A stretch of 64,000 nucleotides of DNA from Venturia oleaginea (Eukaryota > Ascomycota > Dothideomycetes > Venturiales > Venturiaceae): the NCBI GenBank assembly GCA_013176395.1, contig JABMLP010000002.1, forward strand, positions 1,798,001-1,862,000, read 5' to 3'. A model generated the notes under the pieces. That model worked only from the letters and a program-made list of their open reading frames with translations, searched no databases and was not told where the DNA came from. Position numbers and translations under genes: made by a program. Shown piece after piece: positions 11,218 to 22,313 of this stretch. Position 1 is the stretch's first letter, and each line of letters begins with the position of its first letter.

Positions 11218-11868
11218 CTTTCCTTCTACTCCTCTATGTCATGCGAACTTGACCGCCACAGGCAGAACAATCCTTTCTATCATCACCATGGTCAAAGATA
11301 CTCCTGGCTTGACGTTGCCGCATTCGACAGCCATACCGGATGCCTATCCTGATCAAGACTCAAGCTATGCTGATTCGGGTTTACATGGCTTTCATTATGC
11401 AACACAGCATCGAGCTCTCCCATCTTGTCCATTCGAAATTCTGGGTTATGTGAGAGTACTCAGTTTTGTCTGTCTACAGCGAGCGAACTTTGAGTATACT
11501 CAAAGATCCCCAATACCAGCCACTTTTTACTCATACTGATAGATGGAGTTCCAGTTAATGAGTATTTGGTTGTTGAGTATCAAAGACATTTAGTCTCTAT
11601 AACAGCCGCTCTTACACATGTTTATCGCCTTCATAGGCTGGCCAGTCCGTTGCCAATTCTGCACTAACCTCAATTAAGCATGACATGGCTTTGCACTGGA
11701 ACGCAATAGCTCACACACATTTGAGACAATCACTTTGTAGAACCAGGCTTCATAATGGTGGATCTCAGAAAAGCATAAGTTCTGATAAATCCTAGGTTTG
11801 CCATGGTCGTTCCATTCTCGAAGCATCAAAACCCCATTGGTCAGGCTTCAGACCTCTAACCTTTCACA
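11218..11868. other. Gap before the secreted-protein gene, unit 1
   Basis: A 96-codon ORF (from 11249; ATG at 11288) has a low-complexity N-terminus that vaguely resembles ascomycete proteins rich in 'DSGLH' motifs, but it stops soon after and no domain is seen. It could be a first exon or a gene relic. The rest looks non-coding. The duplicate is at 25511-26161. Confidence 0.3.
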
Positions 11869-12637
11869 ATGTTTATTGTCTACTTCTTGCTTCCCCTAAT
11901 CGCTAGAGCTGCCACATCGAGCACGTGTAGGAGCATACCACAATGTGCTAATATCCCGAACAGTGCCCAGACTGAATGCCTGATTGGCGTAAGCATCTAC
12001 ATCCCGCAGACACAACTGTACTGACAATATGAAGTTCGACCAGCAACCCGCGTCAGTCATCATTGCTCCTTTCGGCACCGTACCTGGTTACGTTTTCGAG
12101 GCTTTTGTCATCGTCAACTACTTCAACGTCACTGTGCCAATCACTCAATTTCTCCCCATCCTTAAAACTCAAACCTTCAGGCTTCCAAAGCTCGGAGCTC
12201 CACCTCACTCGAACCCTGTCTTCATTGGATATGGAAGTGTCAACGCAATTCAAGCTCTCCCTCCAGTTCTTCCTTTGATTGAAGGCCACGCGATCATAAT
12301 ATCAGATTCTGCCGTCTTCAAATGTTTCGACCTGCAAAGTTTCTATTGGGCCTGTATTCTGCCAATCCCAGTGTCTATTGGATTTCTGCCACCAACCTCC
12401 TGCGACATCTTTCTCACACCATACAGCATGGAAGACGGCAAGCGGGATTCTGTAAAAATCACTTTTACAGCTACAAACCTAGTAGGCCAAGATTTGAGCT
12501 TCCTGGATCTGAGCGAGCGCTCGGAATTTAAGTGCTTGACGAAAATCGAGTTCAGCAACCCTGTGCCGCAACCTGTTCCTGGACTCGTGCAGGTTCCAGT
12601 ATTCGACGACTTCGACGTGATCGAACATCCAAAATAG
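11869..12637 (+). CDS. Secreted protein, two exons, 240 aa, unit 1
   Basis: Exon 1 is 11869-11988 (40 codons: MFIVYFLLPLIARAA... signal peptide, then a Cys-containing segment CRSIPQCANIP...TECLIG). The intron is 11989-12034 (GTAAGC, branch TACTGAC, AAG acceptor), and exon 2 is 12035-12637. The mature protein has a module CFDLQSFYWACI...SCDIFLTPY...ITFT that recurs in the decayed gene at 40392-40979, with the intron in the same place after the Cys-rich N-terminus. No enzymatic motif is recognised. It is secreted, probably a lineage-expanded extracellular protein; a role in host interaction is speculative. It is identical in both units. Confidence 0.7.
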
Positions 12638-13382
12638 GCCTGGAGAGGATTGCGACACATGAAACAAAGCGCATTTCGTAAGTGGTTGAATTTCTGTCGA
12701 CAGCGCCGCCTATGCTAATTCATGTAGCTGGCGGATGGACTGCAATTTCTGGTAGTGCTGCTTCCAAAGGCTGCGGGTACATATATATGTGCCTTCTCCC
12801 TTTTCTTCCTCCGTTCTTTTTTCCTATCCTCCTGTACTACGGTTACCGGCCTATTAGTCGTTAGCGCTGGCGGTGAAAAGCCCTATGTAGATCGGAGTTC
12901 TGGTAAGTGCGCGTGCTGGAACAAGCATTGCACGAAAACAGCGGCGAGTAGACTCGAGTACGGATATATCGAGGATGGAAGCATTGGCCAGAGACTAACA
13001 ACTAATAGCCATGTAACCCTAGTAATTTCAATTAGGACGTGTGATTGTTTAAAAGCATGTATAAATATCTCACAAACACATGACATCGTTGCTGGTCTAT
13101 GGCATCTACAAACAAATCTAAGTCCAGTTAATTGCCGAATACGTACATGTATTGAAATTCCTTGCAGCTATATATACGAAATTGCTAGGATATACATGTC
13201 ACGGGCTAGACCCTTGAGCCTTTATCTAGGCTTTGCCTATCTCTCTAGGGCAAGATTGTGAATGGCTTGGCATCTCCTTCAAGAGGAGTTTGCAATCGTG
13301 TATCTATCTTTTTCTCTTTAGCTAGATTGTATTGCACATTTGGGTGGTGTTACCTGGTATCCAGGCATGATCTTAACCCGTC
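12638..13382. other. AT-rich intergenic, unit 1
   Basis: No convincing gene. A 168-codon ORF at 12755-13261 has no recognisable domain and biased composition. Duplicate at 26931-27675. Confidence 0.4.
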
Positions 13383-14234
13383 ACAACAGATCACCTCAAG
13401 GCTGAAGTGTGATAGGCGTGGTCGATATGTTTTCAATTGACTATCCTGATTGACGAGTATTACAAACTTGAGGAAAAGAGAGAAAGACTAGAATACATGC
13501 TTTTATAATCAGTGGTGGTGAAGTTGTGGAATCTTCCAGAAGTTTCCAAAGGTTGAGAGCATAGCCAAGAACCTTTCATATGATTTTATAATCAGTGGTG
13601 GTAGGGCTGTGGAATCTTCCAGAAGTTTCCAAAGGTTGAGGGCATAGCCGAGAACCTCAATCTAGGCCATAGCCTGTGACATGAAGAGCAGGAAGGCAGG
13701 AATCGCAAAGAATATTTGGATAACAAGAAGTTATTGCTAGGACTGATAATGGAGGGGAATCCTTCGAGCACACAGGATGAGACTGGTGCGACGGGGTCAG
13801 TAATAAGGGAGAATAGTACGTGCAGGAGTCACGTGATATTCCCACAGTTCCCACAGGTCTTGGCAGTTGCCCACAGATCTGACAGGTGTGGAAGGTGTGG
13901 GAAGAGCCAAGAGGTGTGGGAATACACCTTGGCACCCAGAACACAAGTCATATGCACACGAAGCAAGCCCACTCCCAACCTTCATACTAACCGACAAGCG
14001 TTCAGGACTGATCTGAGGATCAAATCGGTCAGACGACGATTGAATTGGGAAATACATCGGACGGCTAGGATCTAGTGAGCCTCCAAAGAACCTGAGCAAG
14101 GGAAGGTACTTAAGGTAAGTACTTCCAGACTGATATTGCCCTTACCCCAAAGCCGCGGACCAGAACAAGAGAACACAGATGTCAAGAAGGTCTTGAAATA
14201 ATCAACTGTGTTGAGAAATGAGTTCCCCGTAATA
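13383..14234 (-). mobile_element. Degenerate LTR, unit 1, inserted in pogo transposase
   Basis: Matches the 39217-39913 LTR in reverse orientation: ATTACGGGGAACTC near 14234 corresponds to TGTTACGGGGAACTC there, and ACAGATCACCTCAAGGCTGAAG near 13386 to its other end. Relative to that copy it carries a ~270-bp insertion (about 13407-13678) containing a tandem ~80-bp duplication, and lacks ~110 bp that include the likely TATA region. No target duplication is visible. Confidence 0.65.
13501..13656. repeat. Tandem ~80-bp direct repeat, unit 1
   Basis: TTTTATAATCAGTGGTGGT ... AGTTTCCAAAGGTTGAG(A/G)GCATAGCC(A/G)AGAACCT occurs twice in tandem with a few differences. The A/G differences are transitions. 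It is duplicated at 27794-27949. Confidence 0.8.
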
Positions 14235-14599
14235 ATAAGCGTACGCTTTACCAAGTTGTTAACCCAGTTCTTGCCAACAGACTTCCCACCCCGCTCTCTT
14301 AGTAGTTTATTAGCCATATCTTGTACGTAGGCCTTCGACGGCGGTAGGCCGCGTAAGCTTTCGTTAAGAATACGCTTTATAACCACTTCCTCTTCTAGCT
14401 TTGTCAATCGCTTCGAGTTCGGCTCGCATTCGCGTCGAGGGCGCTGTCCGGCGCGTCGGCGTTGTACTGTTGTTCGAGGTACGCTGTATATTACTGCAGC
14501 GCGTCTTTCGCTTTGGATTTGCTTTGAATTGCTATCTGAAATAGCAAGGAATATATCTCCTTCTTTATAGATCTTCTGCTTTTCGTGTTGTTGAAGCAT
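14235..14599 (-). pseudogene. N-terminal fragment of Fot1/pogo transposase, unit 2
   Basis: About 121 codons from ATG at 14599. The sequence has the psq-type helix-turn-helix (RRAAVIYSVPRTTVQRR) and the CENP-B-like second DNA-binding helix region (LTKLEEEVVIKRIL...VQDMANKLLRERGG...VGKNWVNNLV), typical of pogo/Fot1 transposases. The catalytic DDE domain is missing because the frame runs into the LTR. It is non-functional as a transposase; a DNA-binding fragment could be translated in principle. Confidence 0.85.
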
Positions 14600-14680
14600 T
14601 ACGCGACGTTGTTACGAAGGGGGTTTACGTTTGTGAGGTGGCCCACTCGCGTGGGTGGCCCACTCGCTTGTGAAGTACGT
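14235..14680 (-). mobile_element. Truncated Fot1/pogo element end, unit 2
   Basis: This is the same fragment as at 1-395, here complete on its inner side: the element is cut by the LTR at 14234/14235. The outer end is GTGAAGTACGT followed by TA (14681-14682), with the GGTGGCCCACTCGC motif in tandem duplicate. Confidence 0.85.
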
Positions 14681-15067
14681 TACCTGGTATTTATAATACA
14701 TTATATGAATTAAATTAAAGAGTTACCACTCCGTAACTATCTGATTCCAAGCCTCCTTAACTAATTGTTACGGATACTGTCACGTGGACATGTATTCGTG
14801 TAAGAGTTCAACCCTCAAAGGTGTTTCGCAAGTGAGAGAAGACTGCTTGTATTTCGAAGTATCTAAGATCAAAGAAGGAAGCGTAGGTACAGGAAGAACA
14901 ACTTGTATATATAATCTTCCAAGTAGGAAAAGGACATGCTGTCCTGAGAAGAGAATAGAAAGGAGTAGAAGCGCATGTGAAACGGTCCCTGAATAATCCC
15001 TGCTAGGCGCACGTGAGAACTATCAGGAACCTACCAGGAATTGCTAAGAATCCACCTAGGATAAAAT

Positions 15068-16234
15068 GAAAAAACAGCACACACAGCGAGAACTCAATTT
15101 TTGGAATTTACAGAAGTATCATCTAAAGATCATCAAAACACACCTGCCAGTGGCCGCTCCGGCCTCTAGACGCCATCGCGCGTCCCTCAGCGTCGATGAG
15201 GTGTCTCTAGAGTCGCCGTCGCGGCCACGGCAGAGCAAGCACACGAATACCACGAGCAAGCTACACGAACGATGAGTCCACCAAAGATAACAGCAACCAT
15301 CTAGTCACCATCTAGCGACACGGGGTACGACGACGGAGCTCAAATACCCCACAGCATCACAGTTACTTTTCAAACCCATAGTCGCCGATGCGCTTCCCGA
15401 CCAGTCCATCACCCCAGATAACACTGCGACGTCCCGAATCGACGAGCCACCGATAGAAAGGCATCACCTTCTACGCAACTCGAACACCAGACGCCCGGCA
15501 TACAACGATCGACACCACACAATACTGCAATATTAGCGGCAAATCCCCTCCTTGTAAGCTGGCAGACGTAGCCTTGAGCCTCTCCCCAGACTGTTACGTC
15601 CCAGTTATGGCATTGGCAAGAGTAGGCGCGCGATACAGCAAGTAGGGAGAACGATTAGCAGCAGATAGGCTCCGACTATAAGACGGCAGGTCTATAGCAC
15701 GATCGGCGCCATACAATACGGCAGCCACCAGATAGCCTCGTCTACTGGCATACCCGGAGTATCACACCCAAGCAGCGAAATCACGACTATGATGGTTACT
15801 ATTGTCTCCAGCATCGCACAACCAAATACACTGCCGCATAGGAATCTGGTGTAAGGCAACTTTCACAAGCAGAAACATACTTAGGGAATCCATTAGCCTT
15901 GAGGGACAAGGCGAAACAGATAGACAAGCTGAGCATTAGAGGGAGACTGTAGGTAGAAGAAGGACAGCGAAACACGAGGCATTGCCTCTTGGAATCTACA
16001 TAGCACAGATATACTAGCAGAATGACCAGTATCTACAAGAGCCAGCGGGCATTTGGAGATACTGGTTAAGGGAAAAGAGGGAGGACCGAGGGGCAGCTGG
16101 TCTTGTTTCAGTGAACGGGGCGAAGTGGGGCGCGGTGGATTATATAATCTATCACGTGTCGGCTGTCTGATGAAGTCCTCCTAACCGGACATAGCTGCGT
16201 GATTAAGCGGCTGCAACCGAGTAGGATAAAATCA
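15068..16234 (+). mobile_element. Retroposon-like repeat A (hybrid copy), unit 2
   Basis: Identical to 783-1949. The left flank (15054-15067 ACCTAGGATAAAAT and everything to its left as far as 14286) equals the left flank of copy C at 29361, while the right flank (CGGTGCTTTCTTCC...) does not occur beside C. That is the arrangement expected at the recombination joint of a tandem duplication. Confidence 0.75.
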
Positions 16235-16723
16235 CGGTGCTTTCTTCCATTCTTACAGTCACTGTGGCTGTAAGAAAAAGAAATATGCCAGCAGCGATTT
16301 GGCTGAAGATATGAGATCGGTCAAATTTCCTTCCGTTGATGAATTAGTATGACAATATGGAGTACCTCCAAAGCTGGTAGAAGAAAACAGGATCTTGACA
16401 TCCATTCGTTTCAAAGACTAAATTCCGGTTCGTCTTGTCAGAACGTCGTAAATGTCAGTCCTTATCTGTGACGGCTTGCTAGGCTACTGGAACAATCACA
16501 GTGTTCGAGCACCTAACAAGGCGCCACAGTACACGAGCCACAGCAAGACCTATAAGTAGGCCTTGCCCCCAGCCCCCATTTACATAGCTACCTGTAGTTC
16601 GCTATCACATTTAGTCCATACCTGATTGCTGCTCACGCCTTTCATTAGTTACTACTAGCCGTGACATTATCCTCTTGAATCATTGATAATCTTCACTTGC
16701 ATCCCTCCATTAGCTAACCCTTT
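16235..16723. other. Intergenic, unit 2
   Basis: Copy of 1950-2438; no gene recognised. Confidence 0.5.
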
Positions 16724-17512
16724 TCAATCCCTGTTTCCTTCAATATCACCAATACCAGCACAACAGAACGAGACAGCTGCCTCCACAATCCCCTTCCAAA
16801 CCTCAAAGTCTTCCTCGTTGCGAGGCGCGTACACCAGGGTATAATTCCACGGCAGCATCTTTCCACCACTCAGTCTATGTCTTTGTCCCCATTCCTTCTC
16901 AATAACCGAATTTGAGTCTTCCAGAGACAAGACGAGATGAGTGCTTCCATCAGGAGGATGAACATGGATGATTTCTCCTTGCGTGCGTGCCAAAAAGGTT
17001 GGGATAGAGACAGAGAGAATGAGTTGCACGGCGGGCACCGGACCTTCGAGGCGTGATAACTCGCGTTGGAGGATTTTGGCGTTGGCAAGGACGATAGCGT
17101 CGAGATGGGCGTTCATGCGCTGTTTCATCTCTGGAGTTGCTTGATCGGAGACTTGTCGTTGTGGTGCGACGAAACCTGGGATTTCTGGCCGGCTGCCTCC
17201 TCGAGCCTGTAGTGGTGTCTTGAGGAAAGGTGTTGTGGCGTGAGGACCATAGTCCTGTTTGATTAATTTGGTGTCGTAGGGAGCTGGGATTCTTGTATCC
17301 TTTCGAGCGAACTTTGACAACTGAAGTTGTCTTTTCCAGCCCCGAAAGTTGCCTGGGAGTCCATGGTCACCTAGGGAGCAGTAGTAGCGATAGTCGAGGT
17401 AGGCTATCAGAAAGGCTGTTGCTCCTGCTAGTGCTGCCGCTGAAGCCAAGAAATTGGTGGTTGTGAGATTGTATGTCATTGCGTGAGGATCGAGGTTTGG
17501 GTGTGACATCAT
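16724..17512 (-). CDS. Luciferase-domain (DUF5519-like) membrane-anchored protein, unit 2
   Basis: Identical 262-aa product to 2439-3227. It has an N-terminal hydrophobic anchor (about 18-39) and the conserved His-rich block EIIHVHPPDGSTHLVLS with the following WGQRHRLSG and YAPRNEED blocks. Two identical copies imply a gene dose of at least two if the array is real. Confidence 0.8.
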   Translation of the reverse strand: MMSHPNLDPHAMTYNLTTTNFLASAAALAGATAFLIAYLDYRYYCSLGDHGLPGNFRGWKRQLQLSKFARKDTRIPAPYDTKLIKQDYGPHATTPFLKTPLQARGGSRPEIPGFVAPQRQVSDQATPEMKQRMNAHLDAIVLANAKILQRELSRLEGPVPAVQLILSVSIPTFLARTQGEIIHVHPPDGSTHLVLSLEDSNSVIEKEWGQRHRLSGGKMLPWNYTLVYAPRNEEDFEVWKGIVEAAVSFCCAGIGDIEGNRD

Positions 17513-17958
17513 GATGGGGAATGCTTTGAAGTAGCTCTTTCTTTCGATGTAGGCAAATAGCTTGATAGGAGGTGAATTAGAATGTTAATGTCCGATAATT
17601 CGGACCTAGGTGAACGACGTTCCATTGTTATATACACGACCAGTTGGTGGCACTTCACGCAAAATACAGACACTGATCTCGGAATCGGGGTCCGTGGAGT
17701 TCAGAACCTCTTTCGTCCGTTAGGCAACAATGTCAATGAATCTTTAGTTGATGTATGTCTTTTACGGGTGAGAAGCTGCTCGGAGTAAGTGCAGATCTCG
17801 GATAAGGGCTCGGAGATTAAACGGACGCCGATGGTGATCTCTTCACGCGACGACCTGGACCTCTTTCTTCACCAACATCCACCTCGAGTCATGTCTCTGA
17901 GGCAAGAGGGTGATACACTATGCGCATATCAAAACAGCGTTTGGCCAACTAATATATA
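17513..17958. other. Intergenic, unit 2
   Basis: Copy of 3228-3673; no gene recognised. Confidence 0.5.
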
Positions 17959-17960
17959 TA

Positions 17961-19029
17961 ACGTATTCCACCACCGAGCCGGCCACTTTTCCTTGGCACG
18001 ACCAACTCATTACGCCTCTTCAATTTTATCGCTTTCAACAATAGATTCCAAGTCTGTCGTGCTGCTATCTGATTCAGAAGATATCTCAATATCCTTTCTT
18101 CACGTTCGCGCATTGTGCCCAGTCGCGCCGCAGTTCCCACAGCGCCGTAAAGCTGGCCGGATTGTTTCTTGATCACCACTACCACGAGCCTTCTTTGATT
18201 TCTGAGGCGCTACAGACGCCTCAGCAGCTACCTGCGCTGCTGCAGTCCCGTACTCTACAGTACCACCTTGCTGGATCCACTTCCTTTTGCGCCATTTTCG
18301 CTTCGTCATTACTGCCAATTGCTCTTCAAGCTCGTGGTTTCGTGCAATAAGTAGAGCGTTCTGGTGCAGCATCAATTCAGCGCCCTTGACAAACTGAGAG
18401 AAGCCAGTCTGCGCAGTAACTGGTGATCGAGTGAAAGATTCGCGTACAAGCTTTGATTGAGATCCAAATTCATGAGTATTGCTTGAAGTCTTCGACTGCC
18501 ACGGCGTCTCCTGCGATAGGGGTGCTGGTGGGGTACGTAGCCGTACTTCAAGGCGATCCAATACCACCTCCGCGTTAATAGGGACTAGCCCTACCATCTC
18601 AAAAGCCTTTCGACAGTTCTCTTCTGTAAACACGTCGAAAAACGCGTCTTTGAAGGCCGAGAGGAAGCCTTCTTTGTTGATATGGTAGACGCGTCGGCGT
18701 GCCAAGTCTCGAACTCGTTGAGAGTACTTGCACTTCAATGGCGAGAAGCAGACCACATCAAGCGGCTGGAGGATATGCGATGAATGAGGTGATCAGAGGG
18801 TCTTTGGTGTTTGATGTTGAAGGCTGCAGCAGCGCGCCGTAGGCTTTGAAATTGGCCAGAGGTATAGGCCTGAAGAGCGAGATCAATTCTGCCTTCTTCT
18901 TGAACGGCTATCGCGTTGCGTTGTTGAGACATTGCGTGTTGAAGAGGATAAGGGCTGTGCCAAGGAAAAGTGGCCGGCTCGGTGGTGTGGCCGGCTCGGT
19001 GGTGTGGCCGGCTCGGTGGTGGAATACGT
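17961..19029 (-). mobile_element. Internally deleted Fot1/pogo element (1,069 bp), unit 2
   Basis: Identical to 3676-4744, including the TA duplications (17959-17960 and 19030-19031) and the three-fold repeated subterminal motif on the right. Its presence at the same place in both units shows that it inserted before the 14-kb duplication. Confidence 0.9.
18100..18932 (-). pseudogene. Deleted pogo-type transposase remnant, unit 2
   Basis: Same as 3815-4647: N-terminal segment from 18932 and C-terminal segment ending at 18100, with the catalytic centre deleted. Confidence 0.85.
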
Positions 19030-19031
19030 TA

Positions 19032-19848
19032 CCAAAAACAACAATGGAATATACGAGAAAAATAAAGTCCTTGGGACCCCTATTAATTGGTTAGCGTCCC
19101 AACATTTAATGACCTTGCGACGTTATATAGTATAGGTGATTCAAAACTTACTCACTGTATCGGGCATTACTGCATACAATAATTGAAAATGGGTCTTGCC
19201 CTAGTTCGTCGCGCCCAAGCCTCGTATGTTACCGTCTCTGGGGATACCGAACACCAAAAGCTGATTTACACCAGGGCCTTGATTGGTGAGAACTCGAATC
19301 GTAGAAATGATTAAATCACGTCAACTCTATCCTCCCCATGTACCCGGTAAGCATCCCAGCTCTGCTTATTGCATTGCCTCGAACACGGTTGAACCACTCG
19401 ATTGCATGTTGAAAATGTCTCGTCCGCTCAAATACCACAATATCAGCTCGCACATCGCACAAGCAACCGAATTCTATGGACTCAAGATGTTCGACATGAC
19501 CGGAAAGCATAGTCAGATGCCCAAAAGCGATAACAACAAAGAAACCTTGTCCCAATAATCGCGGCAACCTTCCCCGCCAGGAACCACTCCTAGCAAGTGA
19601 ATACCCACCACGTCCTATCAACCGGAAGGCGCGGGGACAATTACTAGTATACGGTTACTATTCATAGTATCCAGGCTAAATCCCAAACGCACTACGGTCG
19701 AATCGGCCTGTTCATTACATATTAATAGCAAATGTGCGGAGGTGTATCACGAATTCACGGTTCATAAGAATCTCGGTCCCAAGCCAAATTCTCGCCCTCT
19801 ACCATATCACTAACAATCAATTTAACAACTTCATCCCACAAATCGAGA
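19032..19848. other. Intergenic upstream of the small secreted protein, unit 2
   Basis: No gene recognised; counterpart of 4747-5562. Confidence 0.5.
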
Positions 19849-20206
19849 ATGCACTTTCAAACACTCCTCCCAGTGATCTTGTTCGCACAATCCAGTTTCG
19901 CATACTGGTGCTGTTTCGAATTGTACATTCCCTAAATCCAAGAGAATATGGAATAGATACTAACTATACCACAGCAGGACCCAAGGCGGACAGTTCAAAG
20001 CCGTGACCTACATGCAAAGCGGCAGTGATGTTCAGTCATGGCAACCATCGCAAAGCTTCGACTGCTGGGTCAGAGTCTACAAGGGTGGCCCCAGCTGTGG
20101 CAGTTGGAAATGGGATACCACGGCTGGGTGTAATGTTTTTAACCCTATTGCAAAAGTTGGTACTTCAGACAACAGCGCTTGTAAAAGTAAGGGTCGGCCC
20201 CCATAA
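19849..20206 (+). CDS. Small secreted cysteine-rich protein (candidate effector), unit 2
   Basis: Exon 1 19849-19922 encodes MHFQTLLPVILFAQSSFAYW..., a clear signal peptide with likely cleavage after about residue 18. Intron 19923-19974 has a GT donor, the ideal branch TACTAAC and a CAG acceptor. Exon 2 19975-20206 ends at TAA. The acceptor is a CAGCAG tandem site: use of the first or second AG gives 101 or 100 residues (FRTQGG or LTQGG at the joint), both in frame. The mature chain of about 83 residues has six cysteines (WCC, DCW, SCG, GCN, ACK) and is Trp/Gly-rich, the usual look of fungal apoplastic small secreted proteins. No family is recognised. Function is unknown; an effector or antimicrobial role is inference from size, secretion and cysteine content only. 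Confidence 0.75.
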
Positions 20207-20970
20207 ATCAGCTCGGAATTGTATGGAAGGTCTGAAGGCTGCACCGGTACTGGTGGAGATATGGCGTTGGACTAAACGTTCCTCCCTCTCAACGCTCTTA
20301 CCTGGAATATTTTTTCGAGAATCAGAATCTTCACTCCATCGTTTCATATTCTAGAGCTTAATTCGAGAGTCCTCCTTTGAAATCTAGGTAACGTGATGAA
20401 ATATCCACTTTTCACTGTGTAAGACCCAGCGCCTCGATTAGGGCCTACCCAATTCCTCCAATTCATGTGGTATGGGAGAGGGGCACCTCGTCTTTTTCAG
20501 ATCAGCGTCTGGGAATCGGGATCGAGGGCTGGGTAGGCCTTGTCCGGGTACATGCCTTTCTCTATCCGCTCTCCGAGCAACGGACCGCGTTCGCCTTGCA
20601 GAGAGTGACTATGGTATAGTTCCAGTGATTCGGGATGCGGTGCCCTGCGGACATTGTGGAATTCGCTGGTTGTTACCATAGTGGAAATTCGATTTTTGGC
20701 TTTGACATGAATTGAAGCTTCGTTTGCTGTTTCCTGCTTGGTACTCTTTGTATTTCCCGCTCCCTGTATGGGCTGTTGGATTGTTTCGATTGCCTGCTGT
20801 CATTAATCGAAGTTGATCATTGGGTGACGCAACTGTCTGTGAGCTTCGACTTCGGAACCCTCTCACCCGCGGACACTTGCCCTGATATTTCTAAGCGAGT
20901 TCAACAGCTTCCTGTAAACAATCCTCGTAACTTTACTACAAAGCTCAATTACCATTCCACCAACATTACT
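20207..20970. other. Upstream region of the dehydrogenase, unit 2
   Basis: No gene recognised; short ORFs only. It probably contains the 3' end of the secreted-protein transcript and the dehydrogenase promoter. Counterpart in unit 1 is 5920-6681. Confidence 0.5.
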
Positions 20971-22313
20971 ATGGCCAAATCGAAAGTTCTCCTTCTAGGA
21001 GCAATCGACCAGTAAGTCAATTCAGATTCATGGTCCGCGATAAACCACGACCGTCAATCTAACATCTTACTAAGCGCAAAGAAGGCCTGGGACTCACTAT
21101 CCGAAGTGGGTGAGGTTGTCACACCAGAATCCAGAAGCCGGACCGAATTCGTCGAAGAGTGCAAGAGTGGAAAATTGGATGGCGTTGTGGTCATATATAG
21201 GACATTCAACAGCGTGGACATCACTGGGAAGTTCGATGAGGAGCTCGTCCCGATACTGCCAAAGAGCTTGAAGTTTATTTGTCACAATGGTATGTTGAGC
21301 AATCCCTTTATCTGATCATTCAATCGAGCCTCGTATTCAAACTCCCCGACCGAATTCCATTCAGCAATATTTACTTGCTCGACTCTCTTTCCCTCCATAT
21401 CCATACAAGAAACGATGTCCCCCTACCAACTAGAACAGCAGCCTAACCCCACCAGGTGCCGGATACGATCAAGTCGACATAGCCGCCTGCACAAAACGTG
21501 ACATCCGCGTCTCCAATGTCCCCACAGCGGTAGACGACGCAACAGCCGACAGCGGCATCTTCCTAATCCTCGGTGCCCTCCGCGGCTTCAACACCTCGAT
21601 GCTCGCCCTTCGAGAGGGTAAATGGCGAGGTCACCCACCACCACCTCTCGGTCATGATCCCGAAGGCAAGACGCTCGGGATTCTAGGCATGGGCGGTATC
21701 GGCAAGAACATGAAAAAGAAGGCCGAGGTCTTTGGTATGAAGACCATTTACTACAATCGTAATAAGCTCAGTGAGGAGGCGGCGGGCGGGGCTGAGTATG
21801 TTAGTTTTGATGAGTTGTTGAGGCGGAGTGATGTTCTGAGTTTGAATTTGCCGCTGAATGTGGGTTGACTGATACACTCGTGACCCGAGCTGAGGAGAAG
21901 ATGCTGATCAGAGTCGTAGAACAACACCAAACACACAATCTCAACCAAAGAATTCGAGAAAATGAAGAAAGGCATCGTTATCGTAAATACGGCCCGAGGA
22001 GGAGTCATGGACGAAGCCGCCCTCGTAAAAGCCCTTGATAACGGTCAAGTATGGTCAGCTGGTTTGGATGTGTACGAGGAGGAACCAAAGATCCATCCTG
22101 GCCTCATCGCCAATCCAAATGTCATGCTACTACCGCATATGGGAACATGGACGGTTGAGGTACGTCTAGGTTTTCATACCTTCTTGATACTCTAAGGCTA
22201 ATGATATGCAGACACAAACGGCAATGGAAGAAATGAACATCGGCAACGTTCGTGCCGTGCTAGAGAAGGGAAGATTGAACAATATCGTCCCCGAGCAAGC
22301 AGATATGCTATGA
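20971..22313 (+). CDS. D-isomer-specific 2-hydroxyacid dehydrogenase (glyoxylate/hydroxypyruvate reductase-like), unit 2
   Basis: Five exons: 20971-21011, 21075-21289, 21456-21859, 21920-22159, 22212-22313, summing to 1002 nt (333 aa). The N-terminal part (MAKSKVLLLGAI) is the substrate-side domain. The NAD(P)-binding Rossmann motif GMGGIG is at about 163-168. The catalytic Arg is in NTARGG (about R246), the Glu in DVYEEEP (about 273-275) and the His in LPHMGT (about H293), the Arg/Glu/His triad of the family. Such enzymes reduce 2-oxo acids such as glyoxylate or hydroxypyruvate to D-2-hydroxy acids in the cytosol; the exact substrate cannot be read from sequence. It converges with GPN1. The frameshifted copy is at 6682-8025. 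Confidence 0.88.

Larger units (their letters stand above)
1..14285. repeat. Tandem array unit 1 (14,285 bp)
   Basis: The first base of the window matches base 14286, and the match runs without visible substitutions to 14285/28578. Against unit 2 I found 20 single-base length changes, all in homopolymer runs, between about 4.9 and 10.6 kb: 14 bases missing and 6 extra here, net -8, exactly the length difference. The unit starts inside a truncated pogo element, so its boundary is set by the window edge; the array probably continues to the left. Confidence 0.97.

Noticed and set aside
12755..13261. 168-aa ORF as a gene
   Set aside because: No domain, no supporting intron or signal context, low-complexity hydrophobic start and heavy overlap with an ORF on the other strand.
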